From Nonomuraea sp. PA05 (GTDB taxonomy: Bacteria > Actinomycetota > Actinomycetes > Streptosporangiales > Streptosporangiaceae): a stretch of DNA of 64,000 bases. Every line of letters begins with the position of its first letter. Position 1 is the first letter of the stretch. Position numbers and translations under genes: made by a program. Shown piece by piece: positions 8,504-16,205 of this stretch. The notes below the pieces were generated by a model. The model did no database searches, was not told where the DNA came from, and worked only from the letters and a program-made list of their open reading frames with translations. The stretch spans positions 310,001-374,000 of the forward strand of contig NZ_VSEY01000004.1 of NCBI RefSeq assembly GCF_008086045.1, given 5' to 3'.

Positions 8504-9411
8504 TTGGCGTACACCCCCTGCTCGCCCAGGGCGTGGGCCAACCGGTTGGCGCCGAGCACGAGCGCGACACCGACAATGCCCTTGATCAGCCCCACCGCGG
8601 CCGCGGTGCCCCAGTCGCCGCCGACGATCCCGTGGTTGTAAACGTAGGTGTCGAGCACTTCGCTGGCACCGGCGCCGACCTGTGCCTGCTGCAGGATGAT
8701 CTGCTCGAACCCGACGGTCAGCGAGTCACCGAGCCGCAGAATCAGCAGCAGGACGATCACCGGGCGGATGTAGGGCAGGGTCACGTGCCACAGGCGGCGA
8801 GCCGCCGAGGCGCCGTCCACCACCGCGGCCTCCAGCTGCGCCGGATCCACTCTGGACAGCGCGGCGAGGAAGATGATCGTCGACCAGCCGGTGTCCTTCC
8901 AGATCACCTGTGATGTGATCATGAGTTTGAACAACTCGGGCACGCCGACGATGCTGAACGTGGACAGGTCGGCCGAGCGCAGCCAGGCGTTGAGCATCCC
9001 GCCGTTGCCGAACATCTGCTGGAACAGGGCGACCACGATGACCCAGGACAGGAAGTGCGGCATGTAGAGGATCGACTGGGCGAGGCGTTTGAGCCGCTCG
9101 CTGAGGGTCGCGTTCAGGATCAACGCGAGGCAGATCGGCAGCGGGAACACGAACACCACCTGGATCAGCGTGATGATCAGTGTGTTGACGAGTGCGTTGA
9201 GGAACACCGGGTCGCCGGTGAGCACCGGCTCGAAGTTGTCCAGCCCCACGTACGGGCTGTGCCAGATTCCGAGGAACGGCTGGAAGTCCTGGAACGCGAT
9301 GATGTTCCCGCCGAGCGGCAGGTAGTGGAACAGCAGCAGCACCGTGACGCCGGGAAGCGCCAGCAGCAGCAGGACCCGGTCGCGCCGCCAGCGGTCGCGC
9401 AGGCTACGCAT
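8500..9411 (-). CDS. carbohydrate ABC transporter permease (LplB/YtcO-like)
   Basis: A 303-residue permease and the other half of the transmembrane channel. It has about six membrane spans, the LplB-type entry segment FHYLPLGGNIIAFQDF, and the EAA loop AAVVDGASAARRLWHVTLPY near residues 190-215. ATG 9411 is chosen because GGAG lies about 7 bp upstream and the basic RDRWRRDR segment leads into the first span; a longer upstream frame is shadow sequence inside the previous gene. It overlaps that gene by 8 bp and the next permease by 4 bp, so the operon is tightly coupled. Confidence 0.92.
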   Translation of the reverse strand: MRSLRDRWRRDRVLLLLALPGVTVLLLFHYLPLGGNIIAFQDFQPFLGIWHSPYVGLDNFEPVLTGDPVFLNALVNTLIITLIQVVFVFPLPICLALILNATLSERLKRLAQSILYMPHFLSWVIVVALFQQMFGNGGMLNAWLRSADLSTFSIVGVPELFKLMITSQVIWKDTGWSTIIFLAALSRVDPAQLEAAVVDGASAARRLWHVTLPYIRPVIVLLLILRLGDSLTVGFEQIILQQAQVGAGASEVLDTYVYNHGIVGGDWGTAAAVGLIKGIVGVALVLGANRLAHALGEQGVYAK

Positions 9412-10693
9412 CGCCGGTCTCCACCGGTGCGGGCAGGCCGATGGGCCGGCCCGCGACGCAGGCTTGCACCGCCGCCCGCAGCCGGTCGTCGGCGTTGGCC
9501 GCGACCCTCCTGCTGCGGGCGACCGCGGGCGCCGGGTCGGTGGCGATGTCGGTGACCGCCGCGACGACCGTCGCCGCGGCACGATGGTCGAGCTCGATCA
9601 CCAGGTCCGGGGCGCCGAGGTCGGCGAACATCTGCGATTTCGTGGTCTCGGTCGGCTGCCGGAGGTAGACGGTCGGGATCGCATGTCGTGCGGCCATGAT
9701 CGGCGAATGACACTCCATGCTGACCACCAGCGACGAGACGGCGTAGACCCCGGTCGCCTCCTCCAGCGGCCAGTACCGGTCCAGGATCCGGACCTGACTG
9801 AGCGTCTGTGGGCTGAGCAGGCCAGGAAGCTGCTCCTGAGCGAGCTCGACGGCGTAGCTCATCTCGGGCACCACGACGGCCGGCAGGCCGCTGACGCGTA
9901 CCCAGGTCTCGATCGCCGCCGCCAGCACCGCCAGGTCGTGCGTCACGGTGGCCCGGTTGACCGCGTCGCGCCGCATCTGCTCGCGGGTCGGCTCCGTGCC
10001 GTAGATCTTGGCATAGGGGGCGAAGCGCAGCCGCGGGACGAAGCAGGCGAACCGGCCGGGCTGCAGGCCGAAACCCTCCAGCAGGCGAGCGGCGGCGACG
10101 GCGTCAGTGTGGTCGAACGCGAACGTGCCATCCGGCCCGAACGCGAGGTCGGGCCCGGTTATCTTCTGGCCGCGCAGAGTGGCCAGGGTCAGCGTCTCGC
10201 GGCAGTACACGAAGTCGGCGCCGTCGAAGCGGTCCTTGACGTCGTCCTCGAGATAGGACGGCGGGAGCAGATCGACCATCTGTGCCAGCTCCGGCAGCGT
10301 CGCCATGGTCGGCGGGCACAGCGGATCCACGGTGACCCCGAAGTACCCGTACGGGCGGCCCACGTGCTCGCGCCACCAGTCGATCTCGGTGCTCAGGAAG
10401 GCGTCGGCGCCCGATCCATGCATCAGGACGTCCGCGCCGTCGATGGCGGCGGCCAGCTCCGGGGTGCTCGGCCCGTCCTCGCCGAGAGTGCCATCGACGA
10501 CGCGCAGGTCGGGGAACGCGTGCCGCAGCATGGATCGTTCGCGCTCCTCCAGCCGCACCGGCCAGAGGATGACCTCGGCCTCGGGGGCGTACCGCTGAAA
10601 CGCTCGCACCACGCCAGGAGAGTGAGCCACGTCGCCGATGTTCACCGTCGCCCAGGAGGACCGCAGCAGGACGGTGCGACGTGTCGATGTCAT
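9404..10693 (-). CDS. polysaccharide pyruvyl transferase family protein
   Basis: A 429-residue protein with the layout of the polysaccharide pyruvyl transferase superfamily (PF04230). The N-terminal VNIGDVAHSPGVVRAF nucleotide-loop-like segment is at about residues 14-30, a GADVLMHGSGADAF segment is near 90, and the C-terminal half has SSLVVSMECHSPIMAARHAI, the usual site for the glycosyltransferase-B-like donor pocket. Family members add pyruvyl ketals to sugars of exported polysaccharides. ATG 10693 has AAGGAGT at 5-6 bp and is the first gene of the operon, directly behind the promoter. Its place at the head of a lyase and uptake operon is unusual. It may act on an oligosaccharide, or be a divergent member with another function. 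Confidence 0.75.
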   Translation of the reverse strand: MTSTRRTVLLRSSWATVNIGDVAHSPGVVRAFQRYAPEAEVILWPVRLEERERSMLRHAFPDLRVVDGTLGEDGPSTPELAAAIDGADVLMHGSGADAFLSTEIDWWREHVGRPYGYFGVTVDPLCPPTMATLPELAQMVDLLPPSYLEDDVKDRFDGADFVYCRETLTLATLRGQKITGPDLAFGPDGTFAFDHTDAVAAARLLEGFGLQPGRFACFVPRLRFAPYAKIYGTEPTREQMRRDAVNRATVTHDLAVLAAAIETWVRVSGLPAVVVPEMSYAVELAQEQLPGLLSPQTLSQVRILDRYWPLEEATGVYAVSSLVVSMECHSPIMAARHAIPTVYLRQPTETTKSQMFADLGAPDLVIELDHRAAATVVAAVTDIATDPAPAVARSRRVAANADDRLRAAVQACVAGRPIGLPAPVETGDA

Positions 10694-10706
10694 ATGTACT
10701 CCTTGT

Positions 10707-10752
10707 TGACGTAACGTTAATTCAAAATAGGGATGGTGAGACGTTACGTCAA
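10707..10752 (-). promoter_or_regulatory. operon promoter with two LacI-type operators
   Basis: On the minus strand TTGACG (10752-10747), a 17-bp spacer and TATTTT (10729-10724) form a near-consensus sigma-70-like promoter for the operon starting at 10693. Two near-palindromic operators, TGACGTAACGTTA (10707-10719) and AGACGTTACGTCA (10739-10751), have centres 32 bp apart, about three helical turns. One covers the -35 box and the other the expected transcript start. The sites also sit in front of the lacI-type gene, so autoregulation is likely. Motifs are observed; repression is inferred. Confidence 0.75.
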
Positions 10753-10772
10753 GAACCAAGTAAGCTGTCACC

Positions 10773-11777
10773 ATGGCAACGCAACGTGACGTCGCACGGG
10801 CGGCTGGGGTGTCACTCGCCGTGGTGTCGGCGGTGGTCAACGGCACAAGCCACACCCGGATGAAGGAATCCACCCGCACCCGGGTGCTCCAGGCGATGCA
10901 GCAACTGGGCTACCAGCCGAACCAGACGGCCCGCTCGCTGCGGCTCAACCAGACCGACATGATCGCGATGATCCTCAACAAGCTCGACAACCCGGTCTAC
11001 GGACCGCTGCGGCACGGGGTCTACGAGGCGGCGGCGGAGCACGGCGCGACGGTCCTGCTGGGCGATGCCGAGACGATGCGCTCCGGCAGCCAGTTCCTGA
11101 CCCGGCTGCTCAGCCAGGGCACGGTCGACGGCATCCTGATCCGCGGCGAAGGGCTGCTGGACGACGACGTGATGGCCGAACTCCGCTCCCACCCCAAGCC
11201 GATCCTCATCCTGGAACACGCACTGGACCATCCCTGGATCGACGTGGACGATCGCCGCGCGGGCGAGATCGCGACGCGGTTCCTGGTCAACCTCAGCCAC
11301 CGCCACATCGTCTTCGTCGGGGGTTCCGGATACCTTTCCCAGCAGCGCTACCTGGGCTACCAGCAGGCGATGGACGCCGCCGGCCTCACCCCGGCCCCGC
11401 ATCTGGCCACCGGGTTCGGCGAGCAGGCCGGCGCCGAGGGGCTCCGGCAGGCCATGCAGGCGGCGACCGCGCCGACCGCCATCGTCGTCAACAACATCAT
11501 GAGCGCGGTCGGGGTCCTGGCCGCCGCACGCGACCTCGGCATCGCCATCCCCGACCAGCTGTCGGTGGTCGGCATCCACGACGTCGACCTGATGCAACAC
11601 CTGCGGCCGGCCGTCACCGCGGTGCGGATGCCCATGTACGAACTCGGGCGGGCCGGCGTCGAGGCGCTTTACGAGCTGATCGCGGGGCGGCCGAGCGCGG
11701 GCGGTGTCATCACCGACCCCGAGCCTGAACTGGTGGTTCGTGACTCAGCGACTGCTCTGACCCGGATTCGCGATTAG
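10773..11777 (+). CDS. LacI-family transcriptional regulator
   Basis: A 334-residue LacI/GalR-type repressor. The DNA-binding domain is at residues 1-55 (TQRDVARAAGVSLAVVSAVV, with the hinge YQPNQTARSLRLNQTDMIA). The periplasmic-binding-protein-like ligand domain spans about 60-325 (DNPVYGPL, VVGIHDV). The substitution of VSLAVVSAVVNG for the common VS-TVSRVLNG suggests an altered operator, in keeping with the ACGTWACGT sites beside it. It is divergent from the lyase/transport operon with 79 bp between starts. It probably represses the operon until a uronate-derived sugar enters. Confidence 0.93.
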   Translation: MATQRDVARAAGVSLAVVSAVVNGTSHTRMKESTRTRVLQAMQQLGYQPNQTARSLRLNQTDMIAMILNKLDNPVYGPLRHGVYEAAAEHGATVLLGDAETMRSGSQFLTRLLSQGTVDGILIRGEGLLDDDVMAELRSHPKPILILEHALDHPWIDVDDRRAGEIATRFLVNLSHRHIVFVGGSGYLSQQRYLGYQQAMDAAGLTPAPHLATGFGEQAGAEGLRQAMQAATAPTAIVVNNIMSAVGVLAAARDLGIAIPDQLSVVGIHDVDLMQHLRPAVTAVRMPMYELGRAGVEALYELIAGRPSAGGVITDPEPELVVRDSATALTRIRD

Positions 11778-11861
11778 CATTCGTGTGATCTTGTTTCGTA
11801 CAGAAACCCGATTTCTCACTGTGAGCTGGGGTTTTGCTGCAGGATCAGGACTGCCACCATC

Positions 11862-11975
11862 TTGGGGTGTTGTCATCGCTTGGTGCTCCGTCAGGAGAAC
11901 CAGGTACTCCGCCGTCAGCTCGGTGAGCGGCCGGGGTGGAATCACGTCGACCGCTCTGGCTCACGAGTTCCTCAG
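11862..11975 (+). pseudogene. transposase/integrase N-terminal remnant
   Basis: In the gap between the lacI-type gene and the SARP gene, one plus frame reads RLVLRQENQVLRRQLGERPG. It resembles the N-terminal LVLRHENAVLRRQ segment of actinomycete rve-type transposases, with a DRS motif where ADRA is expected. It lasts under 40 codons with no start site or DDE domain. It is a scar of an old insertion. Confidence 0.4.
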
Positions 11976-12799
11976 ACCATCGGCAGGTGCGAAAAGACAC
12001 CTGCTCCTTGGGCTCTGCCGGCCGTACGGGGCCCGCCGGTCCGCACGAGGCCATGATCACGGCTGATCATCCGCGTGTGCAGAAGCCTGAGCTCCGCGCC
12101 CGGTTCGTCGCCCAGTTCCTCGACCAGCGCCGCACGAATCCTCGCGTAACAGCGGAGCGCATCGCGTTGGCGTCCGTCCCGGTGCAGAGAGAGCATCAGC
12201 ATGGCCGCGATCCTCTCGTCGAGTGGATTCCCGTCGGCCAGATCGAAGAGTTCCGGGATCGCCTCCCCCTGCCGGTTCAGCCGGAGCAGGGCCGCGAGCC
12301 TGCTCGTCCGCGCGCTGAGCCACTCCCTTTCCAGCGCGACGCGGGCCCTGGCCGCCCACTCGGTGGAGAGATCCGACAGGGGAATGCCGGACCAGAGGGC
12401 GCACGCCGTGTCGTACAGTTCGAGAGCTTCCACGTCGTCGTCACGGTGTACGGCCTGCCCGGCCTGGACCAGTAATCGGCGGGAGCGATGAAGATCGACG
12501 TCATGAGGATCGACGAGCAACTGGTAGCCCCCGCGCCGACGTGACACGATACTGCGCCTTGGCGACTGCCCGGGCTCGGCAATCACTCCGCGGAGGCGAT
12601 TCGCACATGTGTAGAGAGCCCCCGTGGGATGTAGCGGCTGATCACATCCCCAGATCTCCTGCGCCGCCCGTTCATCCGGAAGGAACGTGTTCGGCCGCCA
12701 TGCCAGCAGTGCGAGGAGTGCGCGTGTGCTCTCCGAGGGCAGCCGGATGTTCCGGTCGCGTTCGTGCGCCTCCACCGCCCCCAGTAGACGTATCTTCAT
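11972..12799 (-). CDS. SARP-type transcriptional regulator (BTAD domain)
   Basis: A 275-residue regulator with the two-part SARP layout. An OmpR-type winged helix spans about residues 1-95 (LLGAVEAHERD, RALLALLAWRPN, RRGGYQLLVDPHDVDLHR) and a bacterial transcriptional activation domain spans 95-245 (LWSGIPLSDLSTEW, HRDGRQRDALRCYARIRAAL, ELGDEPGAELRLLH). SARPs activate secondary-metabolite genes by binding heptameric repeats near the -35 box. ATG 12799 has GGAGG about 9 bp upstream. It is divergent from a large AfsR-like gene, and no biosynthetic gene is adjacent, so its targets are unknown. The extra C-terminal 30 residues look unstructured. Confidence 0.88.
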   Translation of the reverse strand: MKIRLLGAVEAHERDRNIRLPSESTRALLALLAWRPNTFLPDERAAQEIWGCDQPLHPTGALYTCANRLRGVIAEPGQSPRRSIVSRRRGGYQLLVDPHDVDLHRSRRLLVQAGQAVHRDDDVEALELYDTACALWSGIPLSDLSTEWAARARVALEREWLSARTSRLAALLRLNRQGEAIPELFDLADGNPLDERIAAMLMLSLHRDGRQRDALRCYARIRAALVEELGDEPGAELRLLHTRMISRDHGLVRTGGPRTAGRAQGAGVFSHLPMV

Positions 12800-12944
12800 C
12801 CGGCCTGGCCTCCTGCACCTCGTAGGGAATTCGCGGTGTGTCGGGCGCGCTCGCCGCGCGCACGAATCGGACCGCGAACCGGGCCGCTCCGCTTGATCGC
12901 AATCTCACCCAGGGCACTTAAAACTCGCTGATCCCATTCTGAAA

Positions 12945-12961
12945 GCCGGGTAATATCCGGC
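12945..12961 (+). promoter_or_regulatory. possible -10 element inside a small palindrome before the AfsR-like gene
   Basis: TAATAT (12951-12956), a strong -10 candidate in otherwise GC-rich DNA, is framed by GCCGG and CCGGC arms. It lies about 50 bp before the AfsR-like start. No clear -35 is seen, which fits activator-dependent promoters. The role is inferred. Confidence 0.35.
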
Positions 12962-13006
12962 ACCGAGATCGCCCTCGAGCGTTGTCGATGACCAGAAGGT
13001 GATGGC

Positions 13007-15823
13007 ATGAACGACGCCCGTTTCCGAGTGCTGGGGCCGATCGGCCTGAGCCGTCGAGGAGTGGTGGACAGGCCGAGTACCCCGCAGCAGCGGACCGTTC
13101 TGGCGACGTTGCTCCTCACGCCGGGCCATGTCGTACCGGCCAGGAAACTGGTTACGGCGCTGTGGGGTGAAGATCCGCCGAGAGCGGCTCGTAATTCGGT
13201 CCAGGTCCAGATATCGCGTCTGCGCCAGTTCCTTAAGCAGCATGACGCGGCGGAGCTCACCACGTCGTCGTCGGGTTACGCGCTCGTGGCCGAGCCGGCA
13301 TCCGTGGACCTTCACCGCTTCCGGCAGTTCGTCCGTGCCGCGCAGGCGGCCGGCCCGACGACGGCTGCCGGTCTGCTCGAATGCGCCCTCAACGAGTGGA
13401 GCGGTCTTCCGTTCGCCGACGCGGCGGGCGACTGGCTCGCGAACACCATGGTGCCCGCGCTGGAGGAAGAGCGGCTGGCCGCGGTGGAATCACTCGCGGA
13501 GCTCGATCTGGAAGCCGGGCGGTACGACCATGTCGTGCTCGCGCTCACGCCTCTGCACCCCCACCACCCCCTGCGTGAGCGTATGGCCGCTCTGCTCCTG
13601 ACGGCCCTGCACCGCTCCGGCCGGCGTGCGGACGCTCTCCGGTTGTACAGAAGCGTACGGGAGCAGTTCGTGGCGGAACTCGGCCTCGAACCGGGGGCGG
13701 AGCTGCAGCGCGCGCACCTCGAAGCGCTGGGGCGTGAGACGGGAGCCGACCGGCGGAGCAACGCGTCACCTCCTCAGCCGGGGTGGGAGGTGCCGTGCCA
13801 GCTACCTCCTGACGTCCAGCACTTCGCCGGTCGGTGGGCCGAGACCGCGCAGTTGCAGAGCCATCTCGACGCCTTCTCGCCCGGAGACGCCGGCTCGCCC
13901 CTGGTCTGCCTGATCGCGGGGATGGGCGGGGTGGGGAAGTCGGCGCTCGCGGTGCGCTGGTGTCTCGCCAACCGCCGGCGGTTCCCGGACGGTCAGCTCC
14001 ACCTGGACCTGCGCGGCTTCGGCCCCGACGACGCACCCATCACCCCCGGCGACGCGGTGCGGACGATGCTGGAGTCGCTCGGGGTCCCCGCGACGCGTAT
14101 CCCCACGACGTTCGACGCCCGGGTAGGGATGTTCCGCGGTCTTCTGGCGGACCGCCGGATGATCATCGTTTTGGACAACGCCCGGGACTCGGAGCAGGTC
14201 CGCTCGCTGATTCCCGGGTCTCCTGGTTCCTTGGTCGTCATCACCAGCCGGAACGTCCTGCCGGACCTCGTGGTCGGGTACGCGGCACGGCTCGTCACTC
14301 TCGATCCGCTGACGGAGGAGCATGCCGGCGAACTGATCACACGACGGCTCGCGGACGTCGCGACGATCCCTGGGCGGGCCACGATCCAGAAGATCATCGA
14401 CGTATGCGGAGGGCTGCCCCTGGCCCTCAACATCGTCCTGGCCCGGATGGTCGCCCATGCCCATGATCTGGCCTCCGTCATGTCCGACGACATGACGCGT
14501 CCGGAGCACCGGCTGGAGGCGTTCTCACTAGGAGAGGACAGGAGCGACCTGGAGGCCGTGTTCTCCTGGTCCTTCCGGTCACTCACCCCTGACGCCGGCC
14601 GCCTCTTCCGCCTCCTGGGCCTGCACGTCAGTCCGGAGATCACGCTGGCGGCCGCCGCCAGCCTGCTGGGAACGGACCTGTCGCGTACGAGGCGCGTGAT
14701 GTCCGAACTCGTCAGGAGCCATCTGATCAGTTCACTGGGCAAGGACCGGTTCGGCGCGCACGACCTGGTGTGGGCCTACGCCTGCAGACTGGCCGTCACG
14801 GAGATCGGCCCGGCCGGCAAGGACGCCGCGCGACGCCGCGTTCTGGATCACTACCTGCACTCGGCGATGCGGGGTGATCTGCTGCTGAATCCCTTCTTCC
14901 AGATTCCGCTGTCCGTTCCCGTCCCCGGGGAGGGGGTGGCCGTCTGCGAGTTCACCGACAGCGAGGCGGCGACCCGCTGGTTCCACACGGAGCGCAGGGC
15001 GCTGATCAGCGCGGTCGAGGAGAGCGCCGCGACCGGTGCGAACGTTCCCACCTGGCAGTTCGCCCGAGCCGTGCGCACCTACTTCTATCGCTACGGCAGG
15101 CTGCCCGAACAGGCGCGCATCCACGAACTCGCCCTCGCCGCCGCCCTGCGGGGCGACGAGGACCTGCCCCGCGCCTACTCCCACTTCGGGCTGGGGCAGG
15201 CGCTCAACAGGCTGGGCCGCTTCGCGGAGTCCCGTGATCACCTCCAGCGGGCGCTGGCCCTCTACCGCGACGCGGACGAAGCCGTCGGCATGGCCGTGGT
15301 CGAGACTGAGCTCTCGGTCCTTTCAGGTCAGCAGGGCGAGAACGAGGAGGCCCTCGCCCACAGCCTCGAAGCGCTGAGAGTCTGCCGTCTCATCGGGCAC
15401 CGCGCCGGTGAGGCGATGGCGCTCAACAACGTGGGCTGGTATTCGGCCCAACTGGGTGACTTGGCCACGGCCCGTGACCACTGTGCCCAGGCCCACCTGC
15501 TGCTCGAGCGTCTGGGCGATGCCATGGGCGCGGCCGCGGCGCTGGACAGCCTGGCGTTCGTGCACCGAAGCCTCGGTGAACCGGACCAGGCCGTCGTGTA
15601 CTACCAGCAGGCCCTGCGGATGCGCGCCGGACATGAGCTCATCTATGAAGCGGAGACCCTGGCGCAGCTGGCGGAGGCGCAGCTGCTGGCGGGTTCGTCC
15701 GACGCGGCCATGGAGTCGCTGGGCCGGGCCCTCATCCTCTTCCGGAACATCTCTCCCGCGGACGCGTCGCGAATCGAGACCAGGCTGGCCGAAGTGAAAG
15801 CCGGGTGCTACCGGCGGAGCTGA
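13007..15823 (+). CDS. AfsR-like regulator: SARP + NB-ARC ATPase + TPR
   Basis: A 938-residue cytoplasmic regulator. Residues 1-95 are an OmpR-type winged helix and 95-245 a BTAD domain (LEPGAELQRAHLEAL end). An NB-ARC/STAND ATPase spans about 270-560, with Walker A GMGGVGKSALAVRW near 305, Walker B MIIVLDNARDSEQV and the GLPLALNIV motif. Residues about 640-935 form TPR-like helical repeats (ALNRLGRFAESRDHLQRALA and others). This is the AfsR architecture, in which ATP or partner binding controls DNA binding. It is divergent from the short SARP gene; the two likely arose by duplication of a shared DNA-binding module and may co-regulate. The start has AAGGTGATGG just before ATG 13007. Confidence 0.9.
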   Translation: MNDARFRVLGPIGLSRRGVVDRPSTPQQRTVLATLLLTPGHVVPARKLVTALWGEDPPRAARNSVQVQISRLRQFLKQHDAAELTTSSSGYALVAEPASVDLHRFRQFVRAAQAAGPTTAAGLLECALNEWSGLPFADAAGDWLANTMVPALEEERLAAVESLAELDLEAGRYDHVVLALTPLHPHHPLRERMAALLLTALHRSGRRADALRLYRSVREQFVAELGLEPGAELQRAHLEALGRETGADRRSNASPPQPGWEVPCQLPPDVQHFAGRWAETAQLQSHLDAFSPGDAGSPLVCLIAGMGGVGKSALAVRWCLANRRRFPDGQLHLDLRGFGPDDAPITPGDAVRTMLESLGVPATRIPTTFDARVGMFRGLLADRRMIIVLDNARDSEQVRSLIPGSPGSLVVITSRNVLPDLVVGYAARLVTLDPLTEEHAGELITRRLADVATIPGRATIQKIIDVCGGLPLALNIVLARMVAHAHDLASVMSDDMTRPEHRLEAFSLGEDRSDLEAVFSWSFRSLTPDAGRLFRLLGLHVSPEITLAAAASLLGTDLSRTRRVMSELVRSHLISSLGKDRFGAHDLVWAYACRLAVTEIGPAGKDAARRRVLDHYLHSAMRGDLLLNPFFQIPLSVPVPGEGVAVCEFTDSEAATRWFHTERRALISAVEESAATGANVPTWQFARAVRTYFYRYGRLPEQARIHELALAAALRGDEDLPRAYSHFGLGQALNRLGRFAESRDHLQRALALYRDADEAVGMAVVETELSVLSGQQGENEEALAHSLEALRVCRLIGHRAGEAMALNNVGWYSAQLGDLATARDHCAQAHLLLERLGDAMGAAAALDSLAFVHRSLGEPDQAVVYYQQALRMRAGHELIYEAETLAQLAEAQLLAGSSDAAMESLGRALILFRNISPADASRIETRLAEVKAGCYRRS

Positions 15824-15836
15824 ACGTCCGCCCGTC

Positions 15837-15853
15837 ACGGACCTGAAGTCCGT
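15837..15853 (+). terminator. small hairpin after the AfsR-like gene; rest of 15824-16205 empty
   Basis: ACGGAC-CTGAA-GTCCGT lies 13 bp after the stop and could end transcription, though the stem is only 6 bp and there is no T-run. I see no gene or other signal in the remainder of this 382-bp gap. Confidence 0.3.
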
Positions 15854-16205
15854 CGGGACGAACGAACCTGCCGCCCCTCTTCCGTGCCCGTGGCAACCAC
15901 CCGGTGCCGTCGCCGCGACACGTTACGGCCTCCCCTCATACCCGTCGGCCGGATGAAAGCCCGCCCCTCGCCACAGGCGGTCACCAGCGCTGATGGGCCG
16001 AGGCCGCTCAGGAGACAGAAGTTCGACAGATCACGAGAGCAAGCTGGGGGCGCAACTGTAGACGTTTTCCGGAGCCTGGCATGGCCGGCGAGGTCCGCCG
16101 CGCCGCCATCGCCGTGGTTCGCGTCTGCCGTCCCCGCCGCGGCTGTCCGCTGTGGTGCTGCCAGGGCGGTCGGATGCCAGGGGAAGAAAGGCGTGGGGTG
16201 TGGGC

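Noticed and set aside
11972..15823. An antibiotic gene cluster around the SARP pair
   Set aside because: No polyketide, peptide synthetase or tailoring genes lie nearby; the neighbours are a sugar operon and an RHS toxin.
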